A stretch of 49,343 nucleotides of DNA from Patulibacter medicamentivorans (GTDB lineage Bacteria; Actinomycetota; Thermoleophilia; Solirubrobacterales; Solirubrobacteraceae). The stretch covers positions 1 to 49,343 of the forward strand of contig NZ_AGUD01000200.1 in assembly GCF_000240225.1 (NCBI RefSeq). Direction: 5' to 3'. Position numbers and translations under genes: made by a program. Positions within the stretch are counted from its first letter, which is position 1. Every line of letters begins with the position of its first letter. Of the stretch, positions 31,674 through 40,925 are shown in pieces. Below the pieces are notes generated by a model. It was not told the DNA's origin. It saw only the letters and a program-made list of their open reading frames with translations, and did not search any database.

Positions 31674-32528
31674 ATGATGGAACGACTGGCTGTCGGCTCG
31701 GCGCAGATCGCCTACGCCGACAGCATGGGCGAGGGCGATCCGCTGCTGCTGCTGCACGGCGGCTTGCTCAGCGACTGGTTCGTCCCGGTCGCGGCCGATC
31801 CCCGCCTGGCGGGGTGCCGCGTCGTCCGGATGGAGCGCGCCGGCTACGTGCGGCCCGAGGACGCGACCGTCCCGTTCACGATCGCCGAGCGGGCGGCCCA
31901 CGGTGCCGAGTTGCTCGCGGCGCGCGGCATCACGCGGGCCTACGTCGGCGGGCACTCGAGCGGCGCGATCATCGCGCTCCAGATGGCGCTCGACTTCCCC
32001 GATCTGGTCGCCGGACTGGTGCTGATCGAGCCGGCGCCAGGGGGCGAGCTGGCCAGTGCGACGGCGATCGACGTCGCCCAGGGACCGATGCGCGCGTCGA
32101 TGGAGCGATTCGCGGCGGGCGACGCGGAGGCCGGCTACGACCTGTTCATGCGGGCGACGTGCGTCGCCGACCACGCCGACGTTCTCGAGGGCGCTCTGGG
32201 GCCGGGCGCGCTCGCGCGCGCGATCGAGCAGTCGCGTGCGTTCCCCGCCGAGGCGGCCGCGTTCGCCGACTGGACGTTCGGCGCGGCGGAGGGGGAGCGG
32301 CTGACCACGCCGGTGCTCGCGATCGCCGGCACCGCGACCGAGCACGATTGTCCGCTGCCCCCGGACTCGGTGCCGCGCCTCCAGGCGCTGGTGCCGCAGA
32401 CGGAGATCGCGTGGCTCCCGGGCGGCAACCACATGATGACCCTGACCGATCCGTCGGGTGTGAGCGAGCTGATCGGGTCTTTCGTGGCCCGCAACCCGAT
32501 CCCGGCGCCGGCCGGCAGGGAGGGCTAG
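31674..32528 (+). CDS. Alpha/beta fold hydrolase
   Basis: A 284-residue alpha/beta hydrolase. The oxyanion region is LLLLHGGLLSD (about residues 25-35), the nucleophile elbow is GGHSSGAIIAL with Ser near residue 94, and the C-terminal His is in LPGGNHMMTL (about residues 252-261). The size and form fit esterases, lactonases or meta-cleavage product (C-C bond) hydrolases of the MhpC type. With an extradiol-type dioxygenase three genes on, the last is attractive but unproven. ATG 31674 (or the adjacent ATG 31677) follows a purine-rich GGAGAGAGGG site; the open frame upstream covers operator D. It ends directly at the start of the next gene with no gap. Confidence 0.85.
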   Translation: MMERLAVGSAQIAYADSMGEGDPLLLLHGGLLSDWFVPVAADPRLAGCRVVRMERAGYVRPEDATVPFTIAERAAHGAELLAARGITRAYVGGHSSGAIIALQMALDFPDLVAGLVLIEPAPGGELASATAIDVAQGPMRASMERFAAGDAEAGYDLFMRATCVADHADVLEGALGPGALARAIEQSRAFPAEAAAFADWTFGAAEGERLTTPVLAIAGTATEHDCPLPPDSVPRLQALVPQTEIAWLPGGNHMMTLTDPSGVSELIGSFVARNPIPAPAGREG

Positions 32529-34664
32529 ATGCGCGTCGTGATCGCAGGCGGCGGGATCTCCGGTCTTGCCCTCGCCGTCGGGCTGCAGCGTCGCGGGGCC
32601 GAGGTCCGCCTGCTCGAGCAGGCCGATGCGTTCGGCGAGATCGGCGCGGGGATCTGGCTGACCGCCAACGCCGTCAAGGCGCTCGGGCACCTCGGCGTGG
32701 ACATCACGCGGCGGAGCGTGCCGACGCAGTCCCTGGTCTACAGCGACTACGCGTCCGACGAGCCGCTCTACGCCAACCGGCTCGCCGGAGCGGCCCAGAG
32801 GTACGGGGCGCAGGCCTACTTCGTGCACCGCGCCGACCTGCTGTCGGCGCTGGTCGAGGCGGTCGACGACGCGGGCGTCCGCGTCGCCAGCAGGGTCGTC
32901 GGGGTCGAGCAGACGGCGACCGAGGCCGCGGCGGTCCTCGCGGACGGCTCGCGGATTGCCGGTGACGCGCTGGTCGGCGCCGACGGGCTGCGCTCGACCG
33001 TACGACCGGCGCTGTTCGGCGCGGCGGAGCCGGACTTCGCCGGGGTCGTCGCGTGGCGTTCGATCATCCCGTTCGAGCGGGTCGCCGAGATCGGCTTGGA
33101 GCCGGCCTGCCAGCACCTCTGGCTCGGCAACCGACGCACGACGATCTCGTACCCGCTGCGGGACGGCGAGCTCTACAACTTCGTCGGCGTGGTGCCGGCC
33201 GAGGAGGTGACCCCGGAGTCGTGGTCGCGGTCCGGCAGCCTCGACGACCTGCGCGGGTCGTTCGTCGGGGCGTGCGAGCGGCTGACGTCGATCGTCGAGG
33301 CGGTCGACACGGCGTTCGTGACCGGGCTCTACTACCGCGACCCGCTGCCCGAATGGGGCGTCGGCCGGGTCGGCCTGATCGGCGACGCTGCTCATCCGGC
33401 GCTGCCCACGGCCGGCCAGGGCGCGGCGATGGGCCTGGAAGACGCGGTGGTCCTGGCCGAGTGTCTCGTGCGTCACGGCGCCGACGGCGTCGCCGAGGCC
33501 TTTGCCGAGCTCGCCGATCGGCGGCGGGAACGCACCGGTCGGGTGCTCGCGCTGTCGCGCGCCAACGCCCGGATGCTGACCTTCGACACGCCGGATCTCG
33601 CGCGGGCCCGCAACGGCCGCTGGCGGGGCATGCGCGCGCTCGATCCCGACGGCCTGGACTTCTGGCACGGGCTGTGGTCCTACGACGTCGAACGCGAAAC
33701 GGTGCGGCCGGCGGAGCCGTCGAGGCCGCCGGCCCCGTCCCCCTGGGCCGGGGTGCTGACGCCCACCGACCGCGCGCTCGGCTGGGCCGGAGAGCGGGCC
33801 GCCTACGATCGGTTCTGGGCCGAGCGGGCCCCGCTCGACGCCGACGCGGTGGTTCGCGAGATCGCGGTGGAGTCCGTCCGGGGACTGATGGTCGGCCGCG
33901 GGGCGCAGGGCCCGGTCATCCTCCACGTCCACGGTGGCGGCTTCACGATGGGCGGTCCGCGGTCCTCGGCCGAGCTGGCCGACTCGCTGGCGGGTGCCGT
34001 CGGCGGCACGGCGTTCGTGCCCGAGTACCGGCTGGCGCCGGAGTTCCCGTTCCCCGCCGCGGCCGACGACGTGCTCGCCGCATGCCGCTGGCTGATCGGC
34101 GAGGTCGGAGCGGAGAACGTGGTGCTCGGCGGGGAGGAGGCAGGGGCCGGCCTCGCGCTCGGCGCCGCGATCGCCCTGCGCGACGCCGGCGACGCGCTTC
34201 CGCGCGCGCTGCACCTGATCTCGCCGTTCGTCGACTTGGGGCTGCGCGGCGACGAGCTCGCCGCGCAACCGGGCGGCGACGGCTGGCACAGCCGTGAGGG
34301 GCTCGGCTACGCCTCGGCGAGCTACCTGCAGGGGGTGGACCCGGACGCGGCCGACGCGTCGCCGCTCAACGCGGATCTGCGCGGGCTGCCGCGGATGCTG
34401 ATCCAGGTCGGCGCGCGCGAGGTACTCGCCGAGGACGCACGGCGATTGGCCGTCCGAGCCACGGACGCCGAGGTCGGCGTCCGGCTGACGGCCTACGACA
34501 CGTCGGTGCACGCGTCGCTGCGCTTCGCCGAGCTGTCGGAGGCCCGGCAGGCGATCACCGAGCTCGCGGCGTGGATCGAGGCATTGCCGATCGGGCAACG
34601 GCCGGGACAGGTCCCCGGTCATCAGACGTGGCGCTCCGGCGCCGAACCAACGACGAAGAGGTAG
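32529..34664 (+). CDS. FAD-dependent aromatic hydroxylase fused to an HSL-type alpha/beta hydrolase domain
   Basis: A 711-residue two-part protein. Residues 1 to about 385 form a salicylate-hydroxylase-like monooxygenase. It has the dinucleotide motif VVIAGGGISGLALAVGL at the start, then AYFVHRADLLSAL, LVGADGLRSTVRPALFG (the DG motif) and GLIGDAAHPALPTAGQGAAM near residue 284. Residues 420-700 resemble hormone-sensitive-lipase esterases, with HVHGGGFTMGG (about residues 464-474), VPEYRLAPEFPFPAA and LIQVGAREVLAEDA. At the nucleophile elbow, normally GDSAGG, codons 535-540 read G-E-E-A-G-A, so Glu537 stands where Ser should be. The usual C-terminal His may be the one in VHASLRF. The hydrolase part may thus be non-catalytic or use other chemistry. 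The monooxygenase half appears complete. Confidence 0.85.
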   Translation: MRVVIAGGGISGLALAVGLQRRGAEVRLLEQADAFGEIGAGIWLTANAVKALGHLGVDITRRSVPTQSLVYSDYASDEPLYANRLAGAAQRYGAQAYFVHRADLLSALVEAVDDAGVRVASRVVGVEQTATEAAAVLADGSRIAGDALVGADGLRSTVRPALFGAAEPDFAGVVAWRSIIPFERVAEIGLEPACQHLWLGNRRTTISYPLRDGELYNFVGVVPAEEVTPESWSRSGSLDDLRGSFVGACERLTSIVEAVDTAFVTGLYYRDPLPEWGVGRVGLIGDAAHPALPTAGQGAAMGLEDAVVLAECLVRHGADGVAEAFAELADRRRERTGRVLALSRANARMLTFDTPDLARARNGRWRGMRALDPDGLDFWHGLWSYDVERETVRPAEPSRPPAPSPWAGVLTPTDRALGWAGERAAYDRFWAERAPLDADAVVREIAVESVRGLMVGRGAQGPVILHVHGGGFTMGGPRSSAELADSLAGAVGGTAFVPEYRLAPEFPFPAAADDVLAACRWLIGEVGAENVVLGGEEAGAGLALGAAIALRDAGDALPRALHLISPFVDLGLRGDELAAQPGGDGWHSREGLGYASASYLQGVDPDAADASPLNADLRGLPRMLIQVGAREVLAEDARRLAVRATDAEVGVRLTAYDTSVHASLRFAELSEARQAITELAAWIEALPIGQRPGQVPGHQTWRSGAEPTTKR
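34584..34598. promoter_or_regulatory. TetR operator-like site E inside the monooxygenase gene
   Basis: TTGCCGATCGGGCAA fits the same 15-base pattern as sites A, C and D. It lies within the last codons of the fusion gene, 70 bases before the dioxygenase start. Being in coding sequence it could be chance, but it falls where an internal promoter control would be expected. Confidence 0.4.
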
Positions 34665-34667
34665 ACG

Positions 34668-35333
34668 ATGCCGACAGCAGGTGAGGGAACCGTGGAGGAC
34701 ATCCGGTACGTCGAGCCCGAGGGCGTGATCGCGCCGGTGCTCCACCACATCAATCTGAAGACCACCCGCAAGGACGAGATGATCGCCTGGTACCGGACGG
34801 TCTGCGGGATGAAGGTCAACTACGACAGTCCGTTCGGGGCGTTCCTGACGAACGATCGGGCCAACCACCGGATCGCGCTGCTGGCGCCGCCCGGGCTCGA
34901 GCCGGACACCGAGCGGCGCACGCACGACGGCCTGCACCACTCCGCGTTCGAATACGCGTCGCTGGAGGACCTCGACGCGTCCTATCGCCGGATGCGGGAC
35001 GAGGGGATCGAGCCGCTGCTCTGCGTCAACCACCGCAACACGATCTCCTACTACTACGAGGACCCCGACGGGAACCTCGTCGAGCTGCAGTGCGACGCGT
35101 TCGGGGACTGGGAGGAGTCGACCGCCTGGATGAAGAAGGAGCTGATGGAGATCACCGAGCATCAGCTCGGTGTCGTCATCGACCCGGCGCTGGTCTCCGT
35201 CGATGTCCTGACCGGCGTGCCGATGGAGCAGATCCAGGCGCGTTCCGAGGAGGGTCGCTACCACTGGGACGGCGAGCCGGACCTGCGGCTGCCGGCTCCG
35301 CCTCCGGGCGCGCCGGAGATGTTCAAGCGGTAG
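34668..35333 (+). CDS. VOC family extradiol-type dioxygenase
   Basis: A 221-residue vicinal-oxygen-chelate protein. The likely metal triad is His in VLHHINLKTT (about residues 24-33), His in GLHHSAFEYAS (about residues 88-98) and Glu in PDGNLVELQCDAF (about residues 130-142). This is the pattern of catechol 2,3-dioxygenase/biphenyl-diol dioxygenase C-terminal domains. YYYEDPDGN is also typical. A C-terminal tail of about 80 residues is basic/Pro-rich and unassigned. It starts 3 bases after the monooxygenase stop, so the two are co-translated. This suggests ring hydroxylation followed by ring cleavage, or another Fe/Mn-dependent step on the hydroxylated product. Confidence 0.85.
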   Translation: MPTAGEGTVEDIRYVEPEGVIAPVLHHINLKTTRKDEMIAWYRTVCGMKVNYDSPFGAFLTNDRANHRIALLAPPGLEPDTERRTHDGLHHSAFEYASLEDLDASYRRMRDEGIEPLLCVNHRNTISYYYEDPDGNLVELQCDAFGDWEESTAWMKKELMEITEHQLGVVIDPALVSVDVLTGVPMEQIQARSEEGRYHWDGEPDLRLPAPPPGAPEMFKR

Positions 35334-35340
35334 CCGGCCG

Positions 35341-36345
35341 ATGCTCGCAGCCGTCTTCCACGGGCAGGGCGACGCGCGCGTCGCGCCGCGTCCGGTGCCC
35401 GAGCCCGCCGAGGGGGAGATCACCGTCGATGTCGACGCCTGCGGGGTCTGCGGCTCGGATCTCCACGTCATGGGCGGCAGCGTCGTAGTGCCGACGCCGC
35501 TTGTGCTGGGGCACGAGCTCAGCGGCCGGGTGCGGGAGAGTCGGGTCGATGGGCTCGTCCCCGGCACGCCGGTCACGGTCCTGCCGCTGCTGCCCTGCGG
35601 TACGTGCGCCGCATGTCGGGACGGACGGACCAACCACTGCGTCGACCGAATCGACCTTGGCCTGACGGTCGACGGGGGGTTCGCCGAGGTGATCCGGGTG
35701 CCGCGGGCGCGCGTCGGGGAGACGGTCTTCGTGCTGCCGGCGGCGGTGAGCGCGGTGGCGGCGGCGGTCGTCGAGCCGCTCGCCGTCGGACTCCGCGCCG
35801 CGTCGCTGGCGGGGGCGGAGCGCGGCGACCGGGCGCTCGTGCTCGGCTGCGGGATGATCGGCCAGGCGGTGATCGCCTTCCTCCGGCAGAGCGGGGTCGG
35901 GACCGTCGTCGCGGTCGACGTCTCGCCGGAGCGTCGGGCCCAGGCGCTCGCCCGTGGCGCCGACGACGCGTGTGGCCCCGACGAGCTGCGCGAGCTGCTC
36001 GGCGGCGAGCCGGTCGCCGCGGCGATCGACTGCGCGGGACACCCCGACACCGTCGCCGCGGCCGTCCGGCACACCGGGCACGGCGGCACGGTCGTGCTCG
36101 CTGGCGTCTACGGACGGCGGGTGCCGGTGACGCTCGACGCGGTCGTGGGACGCGAGCTGCGCGTACAGGGCTCGTTCGCCTACGCGTCCGAGTTCGGTCA
36201 CGTGATCGAGATGCTCGCCCGCGGCGACATCGACGGCGAGGCGTTCGTCAGCCGTCATGTGTCCCTGACCGAGGCGCCGAGCATCCTCGATCGCAGCGGC
36301 TCGTCGCTGGACGACGTGAAGGTCCTGGTGCGTCCGGCGCGCTGA
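35341..36345 (+). CDS. Zinc-dependent alcohol dehydrogenase family protein
   Basis: A 334-residue medium-chain dehydrogenase. Catalytic zinc ligands are Cys in DACGVCGSDLHVMG (about residues 37-40) and His-Glu in VLGHELSGRV (about residues 58-67). The structural zinc loop has four Cys in LPCGTCAACRDGRTNHC (about residues 83-99). The NAD(P) Rossmann fold starts near residue 160 with RALVLGCGMIGQAVIAFL, followed by VVAVDVSPERRAQAL. It resembles threonine/sorbitol dehydrogenase-like oxidoreductases. It ends the catabolic run, 7 bases after the dioxygenase gene, and probably oxidises an alcohol or reduces an aldehyde from the pathway. After it, 139 bases without a gene lead to uvrC. Confidence 0.9.
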   Translation: MLAAVFHGQGDARVAPRPVPEPAEGEITVDVDACGVCGSDLHVMGGSVVVPTPLVLGHELSGRVRESRVDGLVPGTPVTVLPLLPCGTCAACRDGRTNHCVDRIDLGLTVDGGFAEVIRVPRARVGETVFVLPAAVSAVAAAVVEPLAVGLRAASLAGAERGDRALVLGCGMIGQAVIAFLRQSGVGTVVAVDVSPERRAQALARGADDACGPDELRELLGGEPVAAAIDCAGHPDTVAAAVRHTGHGGTVVLAGVYGRRVPVTLDAVVGRELRVQGSFAYASEFGHVIEMLARGDIDGEAFVSRHVSLTEAPSILDRSGSSLDDVKVLVRPAR

Positions 36346-36472
36346 CGGGCGCGCCGCGTCGGGCCGCGGCCTCTTGGAGCGACTGGTTGCGTCCTGGGGC
36401 AGGAGATCGAGCCCGGGGGACGCGCAGCGGCCGCCCAACGACGGCCAGAGCAGGAACCGCGTGCGCGATCCT

Positions 36473-36478
36473 TATGCT
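36473..36478 (+). promoter_or_regulatory. -10 element of a leaderless uvrC transcript
   Basis: TATGCT is 7 bases before ATG 36486. The intervening CGGAGGG touches the start codon, too close to work as a ribosome site, so the transcript is probably leaderless. The same arrangement precedes the M48 gene at 48863. The rest of the 36346-36485 gap shows nothing recognisable. Confidence 0.5.
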
Positions 36479-36485
36479 CGGAGGG

Positions 36486-38375
36486 ATGGCCTCGCGCGCC
36501 TCACCACCGTCCCGCCGCAGCCGGCTCGCCGAGCAGCGCAAGTCGCTGCCCGACGGTCCGGGCGTCTACCTGTTCCGCGACGACGCGGGGGACGTGATCT
36601 ACGTCGGCAAGGCGAAGTCGATCAGGAAGCGGGTCGCCAGCCACTTCGTCAACCCGGTCACGCGCGGCGCGGTCGAGATGGTCGACGTGATCGACAACAT
36701 CGAGTTCGTGCTCGTCGCCAGCGAGACCGAGGCGCTGCTGGCCGAGAACGGCTTCATCAAGCAGTACCAGCCGCAGTTCAACATCCGGCTGCGGGACGAC
36801 AAGTCCTACCCCTACGTCTGCGTGACGCTCGACGAGGACTTCCCGCGGGTCTTCATCACGCGCGAGAAGCACCGGCCGGGCCGTCGCTACTTCGGGCCGT
36901 ACTCGAACGCCAAGCGGGTCCGCCACACGCTCGACCTGCTCGGGCGGCTGTTCCAGTTCCGCACCTGCGAGGGCGCCGAGCCGGGCCGCCGGTCGGGCTC
37001 GCCCTGCCTGGACTTCCACATCGACCGCTGCACCGCGCCCTGCGTCGGCTACGTCACCAAGGACGAGTACCGCGACGCGATCGACGGCGTGATGGCCTTC
37101 CTCGCCGGCCGCTACCGCGAGATCGAGTCGACGATCGAGGCCCGGATGCACGACGCGGCCGCCGCCCAGGAGTACGAGCGCGCCGCCCGCGAGCGCGACC
37201 GCCTGCAGGCCGTCCGCTCGCTGCTCGAGCGCCAGCGGGTCACCAGCGACAGCATCGGCACGCTCGACGTGGTCGCGGTCACCGTCGACGGCGACGACGC
37301 CAACGCCCAGGTCTTCCAGGTCCGCGACGGCTCGCTGACCGACCGCCACTCCTTCTACCTGACCGGCGTCTCGGGCGAGGTCCCCGACGTGCTCGAGCAG
37401 TTCGTCCTGCGCTACTACGGCGGCGCGACGGTCCCGCCGACGGTTCTGGTGCCCGACGAGGTCGAGGAGCACGGGGCGCTCGCCGAGGCGCTGGCCGAGC
37501 TGCGCGGCGGGCGGGTCGAGGTGATGACGCCGCAGCGCGGCGACCGCCGGCGGATGCTCGACATGGCCCGCCGCAACGCCGAGCTGGCCCTCGGGCAGGA
37601 GCGGCTGAAGGCCGAGCGCCGGCGCGAGCAGCGGGTCGAGGCGCTGACCGACCTGCAGCAGGCGCTCGGCCTCGACCGGATCCCGGTGCGAGTCGAGTGC
37701 TACGACATCTCGCACCTGATGGGGACCGAGACCGTCGCCTCGATGGTCGTCCTGGAGGGCGGCGCGCCGGCCAACGACCACTACCGCCGGTTCGTCATCC
37801 GCGACCTCGAGGACGACACCCCCGACGACTTCAAGAGCATGAACGAGGTCCTCCGCCGGCGGCTCGCGCAGTGGACCCGCCAGCAGGAGAAGCCGGTCCA
37901 CGAGCCGGGCCGCGACGAGTCGTTCGCCAGCCTCCCGGACCTGATCGTGATCGACGGCGGCAAGGGCCAGCTGTCGGCCGGCCTCGAGGCGCTGGAGCCG
38001 TTCATCGAGCGCGGGGTGGCGGTCGTCTCGCTGGCCAAGCGGATCGAGGAGGTCTTCCTGCCCGGCCGCTCGGCGCCGATCGTGATGGGCCACGACACCC
38101 CGGCCCTGCAGCTGCTGCAGCGCGCCCGCGACGAGGCGCACCGGTTCGCGATCACCCACCACCGCGGGCGCCGCGACCGCAACCTGACCGGCTCCGTGCT
38201 CGACGACCTGCCCGGCGTCGGTCCGGCGCGCAAGAAGGCGCTGCTGCGGCACTTCGGGTCGCCGGACCGGGTGGTCGCGGCCAGCCGCGAGCAGCTCGAG
38301 GCGACTCCCGGCCTGCCGGGCAAGGTCGCGCGCGAGGTCTACGCGCAGCTCCACCGCACCCGCACGGGGGAGTAG
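36486..38375 (+). CDS. uvrC: Excinuclease ABC subunit C
   Basis: The 629-residue nuclease of nucleotide excision repair, which makes both incisions around a UvrB-marked lesion. The GIY-YIG domain opens with LPDGPGVYLFRDDAGDVIYV and KAKSIRKRVASHF (about residues 20-55). A Cys-rich segment, PCLDFHIDRCTAPCVGYV, lies near residue 175. The UvrB-interacting UVR motif lies near residues 215-240 (AAAAQEYERAARERDRLQAV). The RNase H-like second nuclease domain starts near 395 with VECYDISHLMGTETVASMVV and has LIVIDGGKGQL. Two C-terminal helix-hairpin-helix motifs follow (LDDLPGVGPARKKALLRHFG and ATPGLPGKVAREV). ATG 36486 gives the standard length. It starts the conserved uvrC-gap-pgk-tpiA-gpmI block. 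Confidence 0.97.
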   Translation: MASRASPPSRRSRLAEQRKSLPDGPGVYLFRDDAGDVIYVGKAKSIRKRVASHFVNPVTRGAVEMVDVIDNIEFVLVASETEALLAENGFIKQYQPQFNIRLRDDKSYPYVCVTLDEDFPRVFITREKHRPGRRYFGPYSNAKRVRHTLDLLGRLFQFRTCEGAEPGRRSGSPCLDFHIDRCTAPCVGYVTKDEYRDAIDGVMAFLAGRYREIESTIEARMHDAAAAQEYERAARERDRLQAVRSLLERQRVTSDSIGTLDVVAVTVDGDDANAQVFQVRDGSLTDRHSFYLTGVSGEVPDVLEQFVLRYYGGATVPPTVLVPDEVEEHGALAEALAELRGGRVEVMTPQRGDRRRMLDMARRNAELALGQERLKAERRREQRVEALTDLQQALGLDRIPVRVECYDISHLMGTETVASMVVLEGGAPANDHYRRFVIRDLEDDTPDDFKSMNEVLRRRLAQWTRQQEKPVHEPGRDESFASLPDLIVIDGGKGQLSAGLEALEPFIERGVAVVSLAKRIEEVFLPGRSAPIVMGHDTPALQLLQRARDEAHRFAITHHRGRRDRNLTGSVLDDLPGVGPARKKALLRHFGSPDRVVAASREQLEATPGLPGKVAREVYAQLHRTRTGE

Positions 38376-39521
<1,146 letters not shown>

Positions 39522-39534
39522 GACCCGCCGACCA

Positions 39535-39562
39535 CCGCGCGGCCGGCGATCCGGCCGCGCGG
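39535..39562 (+). terminator. Perfect 12-bp hairpin between gap and pgk
   Basis: CCGCGCGGCCGG (39535-39546), a CGAT loop and CCGGCCGCGCGG (39551-39562) form a very stable stem. There is no U-run, so it is probably a read-through attenuator or an RNA stabiliser that sets gap above pgk, not a full terminator. Confidence 0.55.
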
Positions 39563-39607
39563 AGGACGACCACCCGCCGAGCCGACCCGACGCACCGAAG
39601 GACCCAC

Positions 39608-40825
39608 ATGAGCACCGACGCCCCGACCGACCGTCGCGCCCCGATCCGGACCCTCGAGGACCTCGCGGTCGACGGCAAGCGGGTCTTCGTGCGCGTCGAC
39701 TTCAATGTCCCGCTCGACGGCGACGGCGCGATCACCGACGACACCCGGATCCAGGCCGCGCTGCCGACCCTGCGGCGGCTGCTGGACGAGGGCGCCGCGC
39801 TGATCCTGGCCGCCCACCTGGGCCGGCCGAAGGGCGTCGACCCGGCGCTCTCGCTGGCGCCGGTCGCGGCGCGGCTCGGCGAGCTGCTCGGACGCGGGGT
39901 CGCGCTCTCGCCCGAGGTCGTCGGGGCCGAGTCGACGCGGCTGGCCGCGGCGCTGGAGCCGGGCCAGGTGCTGATGCTGGAGAACGTCCGCTTCGAGCCG
40001 GGCGAGACGAAGAACGATCCCGACCTGGCGCGGGCCTACGCAGCGCTCAGCGACGGCATCTTCGTCAACGACGCGTTCGGTGCCGCCCACCGCGCCCACG
40101 CGTCGACCGAGGGCGTCGCCCACCACGTCGAGCAGGCGGCCGCCGGGCTGCTGCTGCAGGGCGAGGTCGAGACGCTCGAGGGGATCCTGGCCGACCCGGG
40201 CCGGCCGCTGGTGGCGATCGTCGGCGGCGCCAAGGTGACGGACAAGATCGGCGTGATCGACGCCTTCCTGGAGCGCGCCGACACGATCCTGATCGGGGGC
40301 GCGATGTGCTTCCCGTTCTTCAAGGCCCAGGGCCACGAGGTCGGCTCGTCGCTGTGCGAGGAAGCCGGCGTCGAGCCCGCCGCCCGCGCGCTCCGCGACG
40401 CCGAGCTGAAGGGCTGCCGGCTGCTGCTGCCGATCGACCTCTCGCTCGGCCGCGAGTTCTCGGCGACGACCGAGCAGCGCGACCTCGACGGCGTCGACAC
40501 GCCCGACGGCTGGATGGGCCTGGACATCGGCCCGAAGACCGCCGCGGCCTACCGCGAGGAGATCCTCGGCGCGGGCTCGGTCTTCTGGAACGGGCCGATG
40601 GGCGCCTTCGAGCTGGAGCCCTTCGCGCCGGGCACCCGGACGGTGGCCGAGGCGGTCGCCGAGACCGAGGCGACCACGGTCGTCGGCGGCGGCGACAGCG
40701 CCGCGGCGCTGCAGCAATTCGGCCTCGGCGACCAGGTCACGCACCTCTCGACCGGCGGCGGCGCGTCGCTGGAGCTGATCGAGGGCAAGGCCCTGCCCGG
40801 CGTCGAGGTCCTGCGCCAGGCGTAG
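39608..40825 (+). CDS. pgk: Phosphoglycerate kinase
   Basis: The 405-residue glycolytic kinase that makes ATP from 1,3-bisphosphoglycerate. The N-terminal half has KRVFVRVDFNVPLDGDG (about residues 24-40), LAAHLGRPKGVDPALSLAPV and LENVRFEPGETKNDPDLARA. The interdomain region carries FVNDAFGAAHRAHASTEGVA. The nucleotide domain has VAIVGGAKVTDKIGVIDAFL, FWNGPMGAFELEPFAPGT and TTVVGGGDSAAALQQFGLGD. All substrate Arg and the glycine loop appear intact, and length is normal. An AAGGA site precedes ATG 39608. The open frame upstream runs into the hairpin spacer and is not used. Confidence 0.98.
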   Translation: MSTDAPTDRRAPIRTLEDLAVDGKRVFVRVDFNVPLDGDGAITDDTRIQAALPTLRRLLDEGAALILAAHLGRPKGVDPALSLAPVAARLGELLGRGVALSPEVVGAESTRLAAALEPGQVLMLENVRFEPGETKNDPDLARAYAALSDGIFVNDAFGAAHRAHASTEGVAHHVEQAAAGLLLQGEVETLEGILADPGRPLVAIVGGAKVTDKIGVIDAFLERADTILIGGAMCFPFFKAQGHEVGSSLCEEAGVEPAARALRDAELKGCRLLLPIDLSLGREFSATTEQRDLDGVDTPDGWMGLDIGPKTAAAYREEILGAGSVFWNGPMGAFELEPFAPGTRTVAEAVAETEATTVVGGGDSAAALQQFGLGDQVTHLSTGGGASLELIEGKALPGVEVLRQA

Positions 40826-40925
40826 GCTCCGGCCGCGGCGCTCGCGTCCTGCCGCACCGGCTCGCGCCGAGCCCCGCGCGCCCCATCCTTCGAACCCCGA
40901 ACCGACCACCGGAGCAGCACCACCG

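Noticed and set aside
31395..36089. A 1564-codon open frame on the minus strand
   Set aside because: It runs antisense through five convincing plus-strand genes and encodes Arg/His/Pro-rich low-complexity sequence. It is a shadow of high-GC codon use.
13954..36345. A genomic island or mobile element carrying the catabolic genes
   Set aside because: No integrase, transposase, tRNA boundary or flanking direct repeat was found, and base composition is close to the neighbours. Horizontal gain remains possible but is not supported by the window.
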